Assembly (NCBI GenBank): GCA_015065295.1
Contig: SVQN01000009.1
Location: 1 to 54,990 of the forward strand
Origin: Oscillospiraceae bacterium
GTDB taxonomy: Bacteria; Bacillota; Clostridia; Oscillospirales; CAG-272
Reading direction: 5' to 3'
DNA: 54,990 nucleotides
Program-made: the position numbers and the translations under genes
Notes under the pieces: generated by a model
Told to the model about the DNA's origin: nothing
Database searches by the model: none
The model's input: the letters and a program-made list of their open reading frames with translations, nothing else
Shown here: piece after piece, positions 1-8,988 of the stretch
Position numbering within the stretch: position 1 is the first letter of the stretch
Layout: every line of letters starts with the position of its first letter

Positions 1-1473
1 CTTGTACAGACTGTCGCCGGACAGTGTGCAGATTCCGGGTGCGGAATGCTTGTTCTGGAGGTTCGCAAAGACCGTGCCGACCGTTTTCATGCCGAGACGG
101 GCGAATTCGCTTCCTTCGGGGAATTTATAATTGTAGCTGACGACCCAGCTGCTGCAATAATGCGCGGCTTCTTTGGCGTATGTCAGCCATTTTTCGTTCC
201 CGGTGACATCGTACAGGACGACATAGCTTTCGAGCAGACCGAACGCGCTTTCGCTGTCCACGCACTGGAGCATTTCACCGGGACCGCCGGTGGTGTAGCC
301 TTTGCTCAGGAATTCGCGGTAATAGCGTTCTGCACTTTCTTCCGCCACCCGCAGATATTCCGGATTGCCGAAGAAGCGGTACGCTTCCGCCAGTCCCGCA
401 GGAGCAATCCCCGCGCTGACCGAGCCGTAAATGCAGATGTCTCCCGTCCGGTCATCGACAAACTGTCCGAACTGACCGAATTTCTCATGCAGGCGTACAA
501 ACCCGTTGGCGGTTTTCTTCGCGCCTTCCAGATAATTCTCCGGAATCCCGATCTTCCGTTCGTTCATCAGCCGGAAATGCTTGAACAGGAAGTACAGGAC
601 ATCGGCGGATTTGCGGATGAGGTGCCAGTTCTGCGTACCTTCGCCGCTGAATCCGTCGCCGTAGCTCTTGCCTTCCGCATCAATCACGCCGTGGAAGAAA
701 CCACTTTCTCCCTGCGTGGAGAACAGGAAATCGAGTGTTTTCAGTTCGCGTTCCCGTTCCAGCTCGCCGCCCATTTTCATGAGGGCATAGCCGCTCATCG
801 TACCGCCCGTCCAGCCGGGCTGCCATACCTGAAACCGGGTGCGGTCGGTTCCGACCATGTAGATACCGAGCGTTTCGTCCCAGTTCATGGCGTTGAACTT
901 GTCCCGCTGGATCGCAAACTGTTCTTCCGGCGGGAGCGTTTCCGGACGTTTGGCGTCCAGTCCCATGATCTTGCGGTTTTCAAAGAAAACACGGTAGAAG
1001 TCCGCCAGCGTTTCGCAGGGGAAATCGAGAACCTTATGCGGGATTTCCGCCGGTTCATCCGTCCACGGAGTATCACCCGCGAACGTGCGGCACATCCGGT
1101 AGATTTTCTCCCGTTTGGCGGGCCATGTCAGACGGATAGTGCCGGAATCGTATGCCAGACCGATGTTTTTGCCGTTGATTTCCTGCACCGTGAACACAAG
1201 AACACCCCGTTTTTCCGACGGTGAGAACACGCCGATGCAGGGAACCGCCGCGTCGCCGGTGCTGACTTCAATGACTTCGCGTCCGTCCGGCAGGGTTTCC
1301 ACGCGGGGAACGTCCGTAATGGTGTTCGGCATCTCCGGATCGGATTCGGACGTCTGGAACATGGGCGGATAACTGCATTTTTTTACCCGGAATTTGTTGC
1401 CCGCATAACAGCAGGCGGGGATAAAGACGAAATTATCGCCGCCGCGCGGGACTTCAATAAGGGAAACTGCCAT
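1..1473 (-). CDS. Large unrecognised enzyme, possibly six-hairpin glycosidase; 3' end outside window
   Basis: The frame opens at an ATG on the minus strand (MAVSLIEVPRGGDN...) and stays open for 491 codons to the window edge, so the C-terminus is missing. No signal peptide is seen. An N-terminal beta-rich part (about residues 1-140) is followed by a helix-rich part with W/G-rich loops (GWTGGTMSGYALMKMG, GESGFFHGVIDAEGKSYGDG) and repeated helical hairpins, which resembles an (alpha/alpha)6 toroid glycosidase or lyase. I cannot name the family. It is the last visible gene of a minus-strand operon after GH51 and the DUF6171 gene, which supports a role in arabinose-containing or pectic glycan breakdown. 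An AGAGGT ribosome site lies close to the ATG. Coding status is secure; the function is inference. Confidence 0.7.
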   Translation of the reverse strand, partial: MAVSLIEVPRGGDNFVFIPACCYAGNKFRVKKCSYPPMFQTSESDPEMPNTITDVPRVETLPDGREVIEVSTGDAAVPCIGVFSPSEKRGVLVFTVQEINGKNIGLAYDSGTIRLTWPAKREKIYRMCRTFAGDTPWTDEPAEIPHKVLDFPCETLADFYRVFFENRKIMGLDAKRPETLPPEEQFAIQRDKFNAMNWDETLGIYMVGTDRTRFQVWQPGWTGGTMSGYALMKMGGELERERELKTLDFLFSTQGESGFFHGVIDAEGKSYGDGFSGEGTQNWHLIRKSADVLYFLFKHFRLMNERKIGIPENYLEGAKKTANGFVRLHEKFGQFGQFVDDRTGDICIYGSVSAGIAPAGLAEAYRFFGNPEYLRVAEESAERYYREFLSKGYTTGGPGEMLQCVDSESAFGLLESYVVLYDVTGNEKWLTYAKEAAHYCSSWVVSYNYKFPEGSEFARLGMKTVGTVFANLQNKHSAPGICTLSGDSLYK

Positions 1474-1504
1474 AATTACCTCTGTGATATCTCAATTGTA
1501 TCGT

Positions 1505-1756
1505 TTACCATTTTCTGTCGGACACGTTCGGGCATTTCATCTGCCGGAACGCCGCGCGGAACTCGACATAGCAGCCGCATTTCATGCAGATGCCGGAAAT
1601 CAGGTGATCGCATTCCCGGCACGCATTCAGACGGCGTTCGTACAGTTCTTCATCAGCTTTCTCTTCGGGACGGAGCCTGTCGATCCTTCCGCGGATGTTC
1701 TCAAACGTATCGTTTTCCGCCGATTCTCGCAGAAGACAGCGTTTGCATTCCTTCAT
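1505..1756 (-). CDS. DUF6171 family small cysteine-rich protein
   Basis: An 83-residue protein with cysteines arranged as CKRC near the N-terminus (residues 4-7) and CRECD...CMKCGCY in the C-terminal half. This is the zinc-ribbon-like layout of clostridial DUF6171 proteins, whose function is unknown. The middle is charged and helical. It starts 8 bases after the GH51 stop with no clear ribosome site of its own, so it is probably translated by coupling. The gene downstream follows after about 30 bases. Family membership is recalled from the cysteine pattern and length. Confidence 0.72.
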   Translation of the reverse strand: MKECKRCLLRESAENDTFENIRGRIDRLRPEEKADEELYERRLNACRECDHLISGICMKCGCYVEFRAAFRQMKCPNVSDRKW

Positions 1757-1764
1757 TCTGGCGA

Positions 1765-3234
1765 TTATCGGATGACAAACTTGACAACGGAGCAGGGTGG
1801 AAGTACCGTGGTGAAACCGTCTGCCGTCGTTTCAAAGCCGGTGAATTCCTTGATGGAAACGACATCCTTGTTGTCAAAGCTGTTGTGTTCGTGAACTTCG
1901 CCGGTGAGGATTTCCGCCGTGATGCCGGATACCTTGAAGTCGGCGATCTGGCAGGCAATGTCTGCCGCATCGGTGAGGGAGGTGTTGACGATCGTTGCGA
2001 TGATCGTTCCGTCTTCCTTCACGGATGCACTTTCGATGAGCTGCGGGGTCTTTTCGCGGCCGTAGGACGGGGTGGTAAGGAAGGAGCCGAGCAGGGTATT
2101 TTCCTGATGATCCTTGTACATCTTGAAGACGTAATAGGTCGGAGTGAGAAGCATTTCTTCGCCGTCGGTCAGTGCAACGGACTGAAGAACATTGATGGTC
2201 TGCGCGATGTTCGCCATCTTGACGCGGTCGCTGTACTTATTGAAGATGTTCAGGGACAGACCGGCAACCATGGCGTCGCGGAGCGTACTCTGCTGATACA
2301 GGAAGCCGGGGTTGGTGCCTTCTTCGACATCGTACCAGGTACCCCATTCGTCCACGATCATACCGACGCGCTTGTTCGGGTCGTAGCGGTTCATGATTTC
2401 CCCATGACGGCGGACGAGTTCTTCGATCTTATACGCCTTTTCGATGGTGGAGTAGTATTCTTCATCGGTGAATTCAAGAGCTTTGCCCTTCTTGCCCCAG
2501 TTTCCGGGAACGGTGTAATAATGGAGGGACAGACCGTCCATCTGACCGCCGGCCTTCTTCATCAGGACATCCGTCCAGTTGTAATCGAAGGAGTTTGCAC
2601 CGCAGGCGATCTTGGAGACGCGGTTTTTCCAGTCGTAATTGCGGACGTAGGTTGCATAGCGGCGGTATTCGTCGGCGTAATATTCGGGAGTCATATTGCC
2701 GCCGCAGCCCCAGTTTTCGTTGCCCACGCCGAAATACTTCAGCTTCCACGGCTTTTCGCTGCCGTTTTCCTTACGAAGGTCTGCCATCGGAGAAACGCCG
2801 TCGAAGGTGATATATTCGATCCACTCGCTCATTTCCTGAACGGTTCCGGAACCGACGTTGCCGGTGATATAGGCATCGCAGCCGATCTGGCGGCAGAGTT
2901 CAAAGAATTCGTGCGTACCGAAGGAATTGTCCTCGACCACGCCGCCCCAGTGGGTATTAATCATCTTCTTGCGGGTTTCCTTCGGGCCGATGCCGTCCTT
3001 CCAGTGATACTCATCGGCGAAGCAGCCGCCCGGCCAGCGGAGCACGGGAAGTCCCATGTCCTTGAGTGCGTTGACCACGTCGCAGCGCATCCCGTTGACG
3101 TTCGGAATGGGCGAATCCTCGCCGACATACATCCCTTCGTAGATGCACCGTCCGAGGTGTTCGCTGAAGTTGCCGTAGATGTCCTTGCTGATTTTACTCA
3201 GCTTCTGATTCGGATTAATCAGGTACTTTTCCAT
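1765..3234 (-). CDS. GH51 alpha-L-arabinofuranosidase
   Basis: A 489-residue retaining exo-enzyme that removes terminal alpha-L-arabinofuranose from arabinan, arabinoxylan or rhamnogalacturonan side chains. It has a GH51 (beta/alpha)8 barrel with the acid/base in FGVGNENWG (Glu173), the nucleophile in IVDEWGTW (Glu296), and the N-terminal signature [15 protein letters not shown]. There is no signal peptide, so it is cytoplasmic and acts on imported oligosaccharides. The frame is open a further 104 codons upstream, but that stretch lies in a non-coding repeat. The start chosen has AAGGAG seven bases upstream and begins with the family's usual N-terminus. It heads an operon with the two genes after it. 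Length is normal for intracellular GH51. Confidence 0.95.
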   Translation of the reverse strand: MEKYLINPNQKLSKISKDIYGNFSEHLGRCIYEGMYVGEDSPIPNVNGMRCDVVNALKDMGLPVLRWPGGCFADEYHWKDGIGPKETRKKMINTHWGGVVEDNSFGTHEFFELCRQIGCDAYITGNVGSGTVQEMSEWIEYITFDGVSPMADLRKENGSEKPWKLKYFGVGNENWGCGGNMTPEYYADEYRRYATYVRNYDWKNRVSKIACGANSFDYNWTDVLMKKAGGQMDGLSLHYYTVPGNWGKKGKALEFTDEEYYSTIEKAYKIEELVRRHGEIMNRYDPNKRVGMIVDEWGTWYDVEEGTNPGFLYQQSTLRDAMVAGLSLNIFNKYSDRVKMANIAQTINVLQSVALTDGEEMLLTPTYYVFKMYKDHQENTLLGSFLTTPSYGREKTPQLIESASVKEDGTIIATIVNTSLTDAADIACQIADFKVSGITAEILTGEVHEHNSFDNKDVVSIKEFTGFETTADGFTTVLPPCSVVKFVIR

Positions 3235-3287
3235 TGTGTGTCTCCTTGTATGGGTTATTTTTTTGATTTTTTTATAGAATGTATCAG

Positions 3288-3989
3288 GTGCAGGGTGTTC
3301 GGGTGGGGAGTTTCTTGGGGAAACCTTTTTGAGGAAAAGGTTTCCCCAAACCCCTTCCAAAACCTTTTTATTCTGTGTTGACGGTTTGTGTGGTTGGTAT
3401 GGGAGAGAAGGGGGATTGGAAAAACTCCGTGGAGTACAGCCGAAATTTGTTTCACCCGTTGACATGGAGGAATAAAGACTACGAGGAATAGGAGAGCGAC
3501 TTCTCAAAACTCCGTTTTGTTCAGCACAGGTCACTTCCGTTTCCATGATATCGTGCGCCGCGTCAGAATTCAGCTACATATAGGTATACCCCGCACGCCT
3601 TGGCTCGGTCGCCGTGCGTGCTTTCGTTAGTGCAAAACGATATGTCAGCCGACCGAACTTTCGCAAAGCGCGGACGGCGGGATAGCCAAGCCGCGCGGAT
3701 GCTGACAAACCGTAGCTGAATTCTATAGTGGCGTACCTTATTATGCAGTCGAAAACCGGCGTGGGAAGTCAGGGTCTTGGCGGAGCCTGACTTCCATCTC
3801 CACTACTTCGTAGAATTTCAAACCAGCCTCATGTCAACAGGTCTAACAAATTTCAGTTTCACGAGCCGGTATTTTCAAAAAAATCCCCTCTCCACTATAT
3901 AAAACAAACTCCACGTCAGCCGCAGATGAAAGTTCTTTGCACAGCTTTCTTTCAAGAAAGCGCGTTTCCCCTACACGCCACCCCTGCAC
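3288..3989. repeat. Long palindromic non-coding element, copy A (~0.7 kb)
   Basis: This fills the gap between GH51 and the isomerase gene. The ends are inverted copies of GTGCAGGGGTG-like sequence (3288-3297 and 3979-3989). Nested inside are a 12-bp perfect stem GAATTCAGCTAC/GTAGCTGAATTC (about 3567-3578 with 3711-3722), a GC-rich stem formed by CCGCACGCCTTGGCT and AGCCAAGCCGCGCGG, and a local hairpin at about 3763-3797. Positions 3483-3540 are identical to 49908-49965 in copy B. The outer left arm instead carries a hairpin GGGGAAACCTTTTT/AAAAGGTTTCCCC (about 3317-3346). No reading frame is conserved between copies. It could be a MITE or a large structured RNA. Confidence 0.8.
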
Positions 3990-4008
3990 TCACAAAACGT
4001 TGTCATCC

Positions 4009-4962
4009 TCACTCACCCAACGCCAGTACAGCAGCCTCCCGCTCACGGAAGTAACGATAGCTGTCAAATACCATGCGGTCGAGAATGACCGGATCGACCT
4101 TGGAGTTCTGCATGGGGTACGGGTCGGCTCCGGCACCGAGCGGCTCGGGCGTGACCCACGTTGCTTCGCGGTTGTTGTAGTTCATCAGGTATAAGGCCAT
4201 GATGACGGTGTCGAAGTCGAGAGAACCGGTGCCGAGTGTGCCGCGCGTGGTGTCGGCGAGGTGCAGGTTGGTGAGACGATCCCCGCACGCCAGTATCGCT
4301 TCGCCGATGTGGGATTCTTCCGTCAGCATGTGGAACACATCGCCGTTGATGTGCTGTACGCCCGGATGGTTCAGATCGTCAATGTAGGCATTGGTCTGTG
4401 CAACCCGATTGACCACCGTCGTTTCGGCAGAACGGATCGGCTCGATGGCACAGCGGATGCCGTATTTCACGAATTCGTCGGCAACACGGGCAAGGGAATC
4501 CAGACTCCGTTCCCATTCGCTGTTGTCGTATTTTACCGTCCGTCCGACCGCACCGGGACAGACGAGAACATAGCTTCCGCCGACTGCGGCAGTGAATTCC
4601 ACTTCCCGCCGGATGTAGTCGATTGCCGCCTGCCGCTGCATGGGACGGTTCGAGGACAGATCGTTGTCGGGGGAATAAATTCCGCAGATGCCGCTGACCG
4701 TCAGTCCGTATTCCGCAAGAGTACGGTTCACGTCCGCCGCACGGTAGCCGAGATCGGGTCCATGATGGTTTCCGTGGAGTTCGATATAGGGAATCCCAGC
4801 ATCACGCAGACGTTTCGCAGAGGTTTCCAGCGATTCCAGCCCGAACCCCCAGTTGCTCCAGCTGAACCGGAGCGGTGTCGTAAATCGTTCGGGATGCGCG
4901 GCTTTTGCGGCGAGGAAATCCGCGCGGATACGGTCATTTTTCAATTCATAGTTCTGTTTCAT
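4009..4962 (-). CDS. Sugar phosphate isomerase/epimerase (xylose isomerase-like TIM barrel)
   Basis: A 317-residue AP-endonuclease-2/xylose-isomerase-like barrel of the kind that isomerises or epimerises sugars or inositols with a divalent metal. Candidate metal ligands follow the family order: Glu174 (AIEPIRS), Asp208/His211 (GDVFHM), His234 (NLHLAD) and Glu273 (TPEPLG). An early IELHGNHHG strand matches the substrate-binding His region. There is no signal peptide. It is transcribed alone from its own promoter (5023-5051) and ends 20 bases before repeat element A. The ribosome site AGGAAAG is about 11 bases from the ATG. The substrate cannot be told from sequence. Confidence 0.88.
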   Translation of the reverse strand: MKQNYELKNDRIRADFLAAKAAHPERFTTPLRFSWSNWGFGLESLETSAKRLRDAGIPYIELHGNHHGPDLGYRAADVNRTLAEYGLTVSGICGIYSPDNDLSSNRPMQRQAAIDYIRREVEFTAAVGGSYVLVCPGAVGRTVKYDNSEWERSLDSLARVADEFVKYGIRCAIEPIRSAETTVVNRVAQTNAYIDDLNHPGVQHINGDVFHMLTEESHIGEAILACGDRLTNLHLADTTRGTLGTGSLDFDTVIMALYLMNYNNREATWVTPEPLGAGADPYPMQNSKVDPVILDRMVFDSYRYFREREAAVLALGE

Positions 4963-5022
4963 GGGGCTACCCGCTTTCCTGTGTGATGAAGTCGTCCGTT
5001 CCGGAAAACTTTTACTGCTGAT

Positions 5023-5051
5023 ATTGTACCATAAACCATTTGTTTGTGCAA
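5023..5051 (-). promoter_or_regulatory. Sigma-A promoter for the isomerase gene
   Basis: On the minus strand TTGCAC (5046-5051) and TACAAT (5023-5028) are spaced by 17 bases, about 60 bases upstream of the isomerase start. Confidence 0.7.
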
Positions 5052-5065
5052 TATGAAATTTTTAT

Positions 5066-5094
5066 GGGACAGAAACAAAATTTTGTGGTATAAT
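5066..5094 (+). promoter_or_regulatory. Probable sigma-A promoter, divergent
   Basis: A perfect TATAAT (5089-5094) has a weak GGGACA -35 (5066-5071) at 17-base spacing. It faces the small gene at 5179 and is back to back with the isomerase promoter. Confidence 0.55.
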
Positions 5095-5178
5095 ATACTC
5101 AAAGACGCGATCGGTTTTTGTGTTTCCGGGCAATGGGTAGGATTTTGATGAAGAATATGCAGCTTCAGGAGGCGGTGT

Positions 5179-5610
5179 ATGAAGGAAATCAGTTTGCAGA
5201 TGATTGATCGTACGATATCCTCGTTCTGGTGGAAGGAACTTATAAAGTATTTCGTTCGGACAGGAGATCGTCTGGAAATCCGATGCTGGAAGGAAGAGAC
5301 CGACGAAATTCAGCAGGCATCCGTATACGGCGATCCGGCGGAAGATCATTACGAAGTTTCTGTCAAAGGGATCGTTTGCGAGAAACTGCTTTCGGAACTT
5401 TTATCAGAAAATCCGGCCGACAAGAGCATATATAACAAAATGACAAAATATTTCACGATCAATGCTGATCATGAACAGCGCAGATTCTGCAGTGTGCATT
5501 ATGGAACGGAAATCTACATAACAGGTGTATCTGAGGACGATATTGCTTTTTTCCGGAATGTTATGAAAGCATATACGGAAGAAGAGTTCAGCATACACAT
5601 AGACCAATAA
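5179..5610 (+). CDS. Hypothetical protein, 143 residues
   Basis: I do not recognise the family. It is a soluble acidic protein with no signal peptide or membrane segment. Alternating strands and a C-terminal helix (EDDIAFFRNVMKAYTEEEF) suggest a small alpha/beta fold. The ATG has AGGAGG eight bases upstream and follows the promoter at 5066-5094. Base composition is more AT-rich than the glycosidase genes around it. The rhamnosidase gene starts 84 bases downstream, so the two could be cotranscribed. A role in carbohydrate use cannot be claimed. Confidence 0.75.
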   Translation: MKEISLQMIDRTISSFWWKELIKYFVRTGDRLEIRCWKEETDEIQQASVYGDPAEDHYEVSVKGIVCEKLLSELLSENPADKSIYNKMTKYFTINADHEQRRFCSVHYGTEIYITGVSEDDIAFFRNVMKAYTEEEFSIHIDQ

Positions 5611-5694
5611 AGTCCGGTTTCTTCATTCGACAGTTCAGTTATCATTTGACGGAACCGCATAAGAACATCAAAAATATGCAAAGGAGACTATACC

Positions 5695-7869
5695 ATGCAG
5701 TTTGAACCTCTGGAACAATGGATCTGGCTGCCGGAAGACCGTTATCCGGATCGTCAGACCACAACTTACACCAGTATGCACGGCGATCAGAAAAAGGACG
5801 GTCATTACACTGTCGTGCGCTGTGAAAAAACCTATTCTCTCGGAAAGGCGATCCGTTCCGTCCACATCCGGACAAGCGGCGACACTTTCTTCCGTCTGTT
5901 CGTCAATGACGAATACTGCATCACCGGCCCCGCATCGGTCGGCGGCGACTTTCTGCGGAACGAACGTGTCCGTCCCCAGCATTACGCGACGGAATTCGAT
6001 CTCAAAGAAGATTATCCGGGATTCGCACAGGGACATATCCACTTCCTGTCCATGGTGCGGATGCGCCCCACGCAGATGTTTGAATATTCGCAGGGACATG
6101 GCGGCTTCTTCCTGACCGCGCACGTCCGTTTTGCCGACGGAGCCAAGACCGTTCTGCGTACGGACGAAGACTGGACAATGACCTGCCTGCCCGCCTATAA
6201 AGATGTCTGCACCTACGACGGAACCCTTCCGCCGGACGAACCGGTTGCGGCAAAGCGGGTGCCGAACATCTGGAACAGCCTGACATCGCCGATCCCGTCC
6301 TGCACCGAAACCCGCATCCTTCCGGAAAACCGGAAAATCTCCGTTCCCGCAGGAGAGACCGTTGAAACTGTCCTGCCGCTCGGGATGATCTATACCGGCT
6401 ATCCGTGGGTACGCGCAAAAACGCAGGGCATCCTCCGCGTGGAAATCCGCTGTGCGGAAACCGAAGAAGCCGGTTCCCTCGAACGCTTTACCTTCGCGCA
6501 TGACGCTGCCTGCAAGGGCACCTATATGCACAGTGCCGGAAAACTCCGTGTGAAAGCCGTCAACGAAGGCGATACGGATGCTGAACTGGATGTCGCGTTC
6601 GATCCGTCGCACTATCCGGTAAATGTACAGGCGAAAACCACCACGTCCGACGAAGACCTCAACCTCGTTCTGGATGTCTGCGCGCACACGCTGAAATACT
6701 GCCGCCAGACGCTCCATCTCGACAGCGGCCGTCACTGCGAACCGATGGCGTGTACCGGCGACTACTACATCGAATCCCTCATGACCGCGTTCACTTACGG
6801 CGATATGCGCCTTGCGGCATTTGACGTCCGCCGTACCGCGCAGCTTCTCCGCTACAACGACGGCCGGATGTTCCACACGACCTACTCCCTCATCTGGGTG
6901 CAGATGCTGTGGGATGTCTTTATGCTGACCGGCGAACGAGAACTTCTCGCCGACTGCGAAGATGCGCTCATCATGCTTCTCGAACGGTTTGAAACCTATC
7001 TCGGCGACAACGGCATCATCGAAACTCCGCCGGACTATATGTTCATCGACTGGCTGTTCCCGGACGAAATTTCCACGCACCATCCGCCGAAGGCACTCGG
7101 TCAGACCTGTCTGAACCTCTACTATTACGGCGCACTCCGTACCGCCGCGAAGATTTACGATACGCTCGGCGAATCCGCGATGTCTGCTAAAATGACCGCC
7201 TGCGCGGATGAAATCCAGCCGAAGATCATTGATATTCTGTACGATCCCGAACGCGGCCTGTTCTTTGAAGGGCTGAATACCCCCACACCGGAACATCTGC
7301 TGTATACCTATATGCCGCAGAACGTGGACAAACGGTATTACCGGAAGCACGCGAACATTCTGGCGGCGTATTTCGGAATCATGGACAAACCGACCTGTCA
7401 GGCAATCCTCGAACAAGTCATGACCGACGAATCCCTCGGCGAAGTCCAGCCGTATTTCGCGCATTTCCTCCTCGAAGCGATTTACCGGAACGGTCTGCGC
7501 GACAAATATACCCTGAAAATTCTCGAAGACTGGAAAGCACCTGTGAAGGAATGTCCGTTCGGTCTGGCGGAAGGCTTCGTCAAGCCGGAACCGACCTACA
7601 GCTTCGACCACAGCCATGCGTGGGGCGGAACTCCCGCGTACGCTCTGCCGCTCGCGCTGACCGGACTGGAATTGCTCGAACCGGCGTATAAGAAATTCCG
7701 CCTGTGCCCGTCCATGCTCGGTCTGACCGAAGCGGATGTGCAGATTCCCACGCCGTACGGAATGATCGAAATCCGTCAGGAAGCCGGTAAGGATGTAAGC
7801 ATCCGCGTTCCGGATGGAATGGTCTGCGAATCGGGCGCAGAAGGAGACTATTATGTGCGGAAGCTGTAA
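5695..7869 (+). CDS. GH78-like alpha-L-rhamnosidase
   Basis: A 724-residue inverting glycosidase likely to release L-rhamnose from pectic or other rhamnosides. N-terminal beta-sandwich domains (W-I-W-L-P-E start, LFVNDEYCITGP jelly roll) lead to a six-hairpin catalytic domain. The active-site segment LDSGRHCEPMACTGDY (about residues 342-358) corresponds to the GH78 D-x2-R-x-E-x4-W-x-GD region, but in a divergent form with a shortened linker and no Trp. A C-terminal beta domain ends the protein. There is no signal peptide, so it is cytoplasmic. AAAGGAG lies upstream of the ATG. Its 3' end overlaps the next gene by 17 bases, giving tight coupling with two Asp-box enzymes. The specific linkage is unknown. 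Confidence 0.85.
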   Translation: MQFEPLEQWIWLPEDRYPDRQTTTYTSMHGDQKKDGHYTVVRCEKTYSLGKAIRSVHIRTSGDTFFRLFVNDEYCITGPASVGGDFLRNERVRPQHYATEFDLKEDYPGFAQGHIHFLSMVRMRPTQMFEYSQGHGGFFLTAHVRFADGAKTVLRTDEDWTMTCLPAYKDVCTYDGTLPPDEPVAAKRVPNIWNSLTSPIPSCTETRILPENRKISVPAGETVETVLPLGMIYTGYPWVRAKTQGILRVEIRCAETEEAGSLERFTFAHDAACKGTYMHSAGKLRVKAVNEGDTDAELDVAFDPSHYPVNVQAKTTTSDEDLNLVLDVCAHTLKYCRQTLHLDSGRHCEPMACTGDYYIESLMTAFTYGDMRLAAFDVRRTAQLLRYNDGRMFHTTYSLIWVQMLWDVFMLTGERELLADCEDALIMLLERFETYLGDNGIIETPPDYMFIDWLFPDEISTHHPPKALGQTCLNLYYYGALRTAAKIYDTLGESAMSAKMTACADEIQPKIIDILYDPERGLFFEGLNTPTPEHLLYTYMPQNVDKRYYRKHANILAAYFGIMDKPTCQAILEQVMTDESLGEVQPYFAHFLLEAIYRNGLRDKYTLKILEDWKAPVKECPFGLAEGFVKPEPTYSFDHSHAWGGTPAYALPLALTGLELLEPAYKKFRLCPSMLGLTEADVQIPTPYGMIEIRQEAGKDVSIRVPDGMVCESGAEGDYYVRKL

Positions 7870-8968
7870 TTCTCCGGTTTATCACCCGTTTTTCAATGAA
7901 GCAGACCGGAATCTTGCCGATATGCTCCCGTCCATGCGGTTTCTGGCGGATTCCATGGAGGAACTTCCGGCAGAGAAAGTCCAGCGGGTTCACGTCCATG
8001 TCCCGGACGACTGCTTCGGGTTCCTCCACGAAACGGCGATTATCGAATATCACGGTGTCCTGTATGCCTCATGGTACAACTGCACCGTCCACGAACTGAA
8101 CGGCTACACGCCCATCTGCGAAAAACGTTCGTATGACGGGGGAAAAACGTGGACGGATTTACAGATTGTCGCGGACGATCCGACGGGGAAAATTCTGTAC
8201 TGTCCGCCGGTTTACGCCATCGACAACGAACGGCTGTACCTGCTTCTCAATCAGATGGTGGCTCCTGACCATATCCATTCACTCGACCTGTACTGCCTGA
8301 ATCCCGCGACCGACCGGTTTGAGCTTCTGTGGTCCCGTCCGATTCCGTTCAAACTGAACACCAACGCCGTCCGTCTGCCGAACGGAAAATGGCTGCTTCC
8401 CGGACGTACCGGCGAACTTGACAAATTTCCGAATACGCCCGCCGTGCTGATTTCCGACAGCGGTTCCATCGACAGTGAATGGCGGCTCGTGAAAATCGCG
8501 GAAAACGGCGATCTCCCCGACGGAGAACGTCTGGTACATCCGGAAATTTCCGTGATCTGTGCGGACGACCGCCTGTATATGTTCTGCCGGAACGACAACC
8601 GACATGTTCCGCTGATCTATGTTTCCGACGATTCCGGCGAGACATGGAGCGGTGTCTGCGGTCATGATATCCCGTACATAGGATCGAAAATCTACACCGG
8701 TACACTGACTGACGGACGGAATTATCTGATTGCCAATATCGACATACTGAACCGTTTCCGTCTTGCCGTCTATTTCAGCGGAAACGACCGCCTCTGCTTT
8801 GACAAACGGATGATCCTGTACGACAGCGGTCTTCCGGAATTTGCCGGAACGTCTGCCTGCCATTATCCCGCCGCCTGTGAAGCCGACGGATATCTGTACA
8901 TCATCTCCACATTGAATTATGAGAACTTTGAACGGCGCGGCGCACTGCTGCACAAAATCAAACTGTGA
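7853..8968 (+). CDS. Asp-box (BNR) sialidase-fold glycosidase
   Basis: A 371-residue six-bladed beta-propeller of the exo-alpha-sialidase superfamily. Asp boxes are visible (SYDGGKTWTD, SDDSGETWSG). The canonical Y/F-R-I-P motif near the N-terminus is absent; the equivalent blade reads FGFLHETAIIEYHGVLYASW. The substrate may therefore be a uronic or other sugar rather than sialic acid. There is no signal peptide. The ATG at 7853 is preferred over one 39 bases upstream because AAGGAG precedes it at 7841; it begins 17 bases before the GH78 stop. It is in the middle of the rhamnosidase operon and is followed by a second Asp-box gene. Confidence 0.85.
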   Translation: MCGSCNSPVYHPFFNEADRNLADMLPSMRFLADSMEELPAEKVQRVHVHVPDDCFGFLHETAIIEYHGVLYASWYNCTVHELNGYTPICEKRSYDGGKTWTDLQIVADDPTGKILYCPPVYAIDNERLYLLLNQMVAPDHIHSLDLYCLNPATDRFELLWSRPIPFKLNTNAVRLPNGKWLLPGRTGELDKFPNTPAVLISDSGSIDSEWRLVKIAENGDLPDGERLVHPEISVICADDRLYMFCRNDNRHVPLIYVSDDSGETWSGVCGHDIPYIGSKIYTGTLTDGRNYLIANIDILNRFRLAVYFSGNDRLCFDKRMILYDSGLPEFAGTSACHYPAACEADGYLYIISTLNYENFERRGALLHKIKL

Positions 8969-8988
8969 AGAAAGGAAGGAATTTTCCA

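Noticed and set aside
3235-3546. 104-codon N-terminal extension of GH51
   Set aside because: It covers the repeat element and has no family similarity; a strong ribosome site marks the ATG at 3234.
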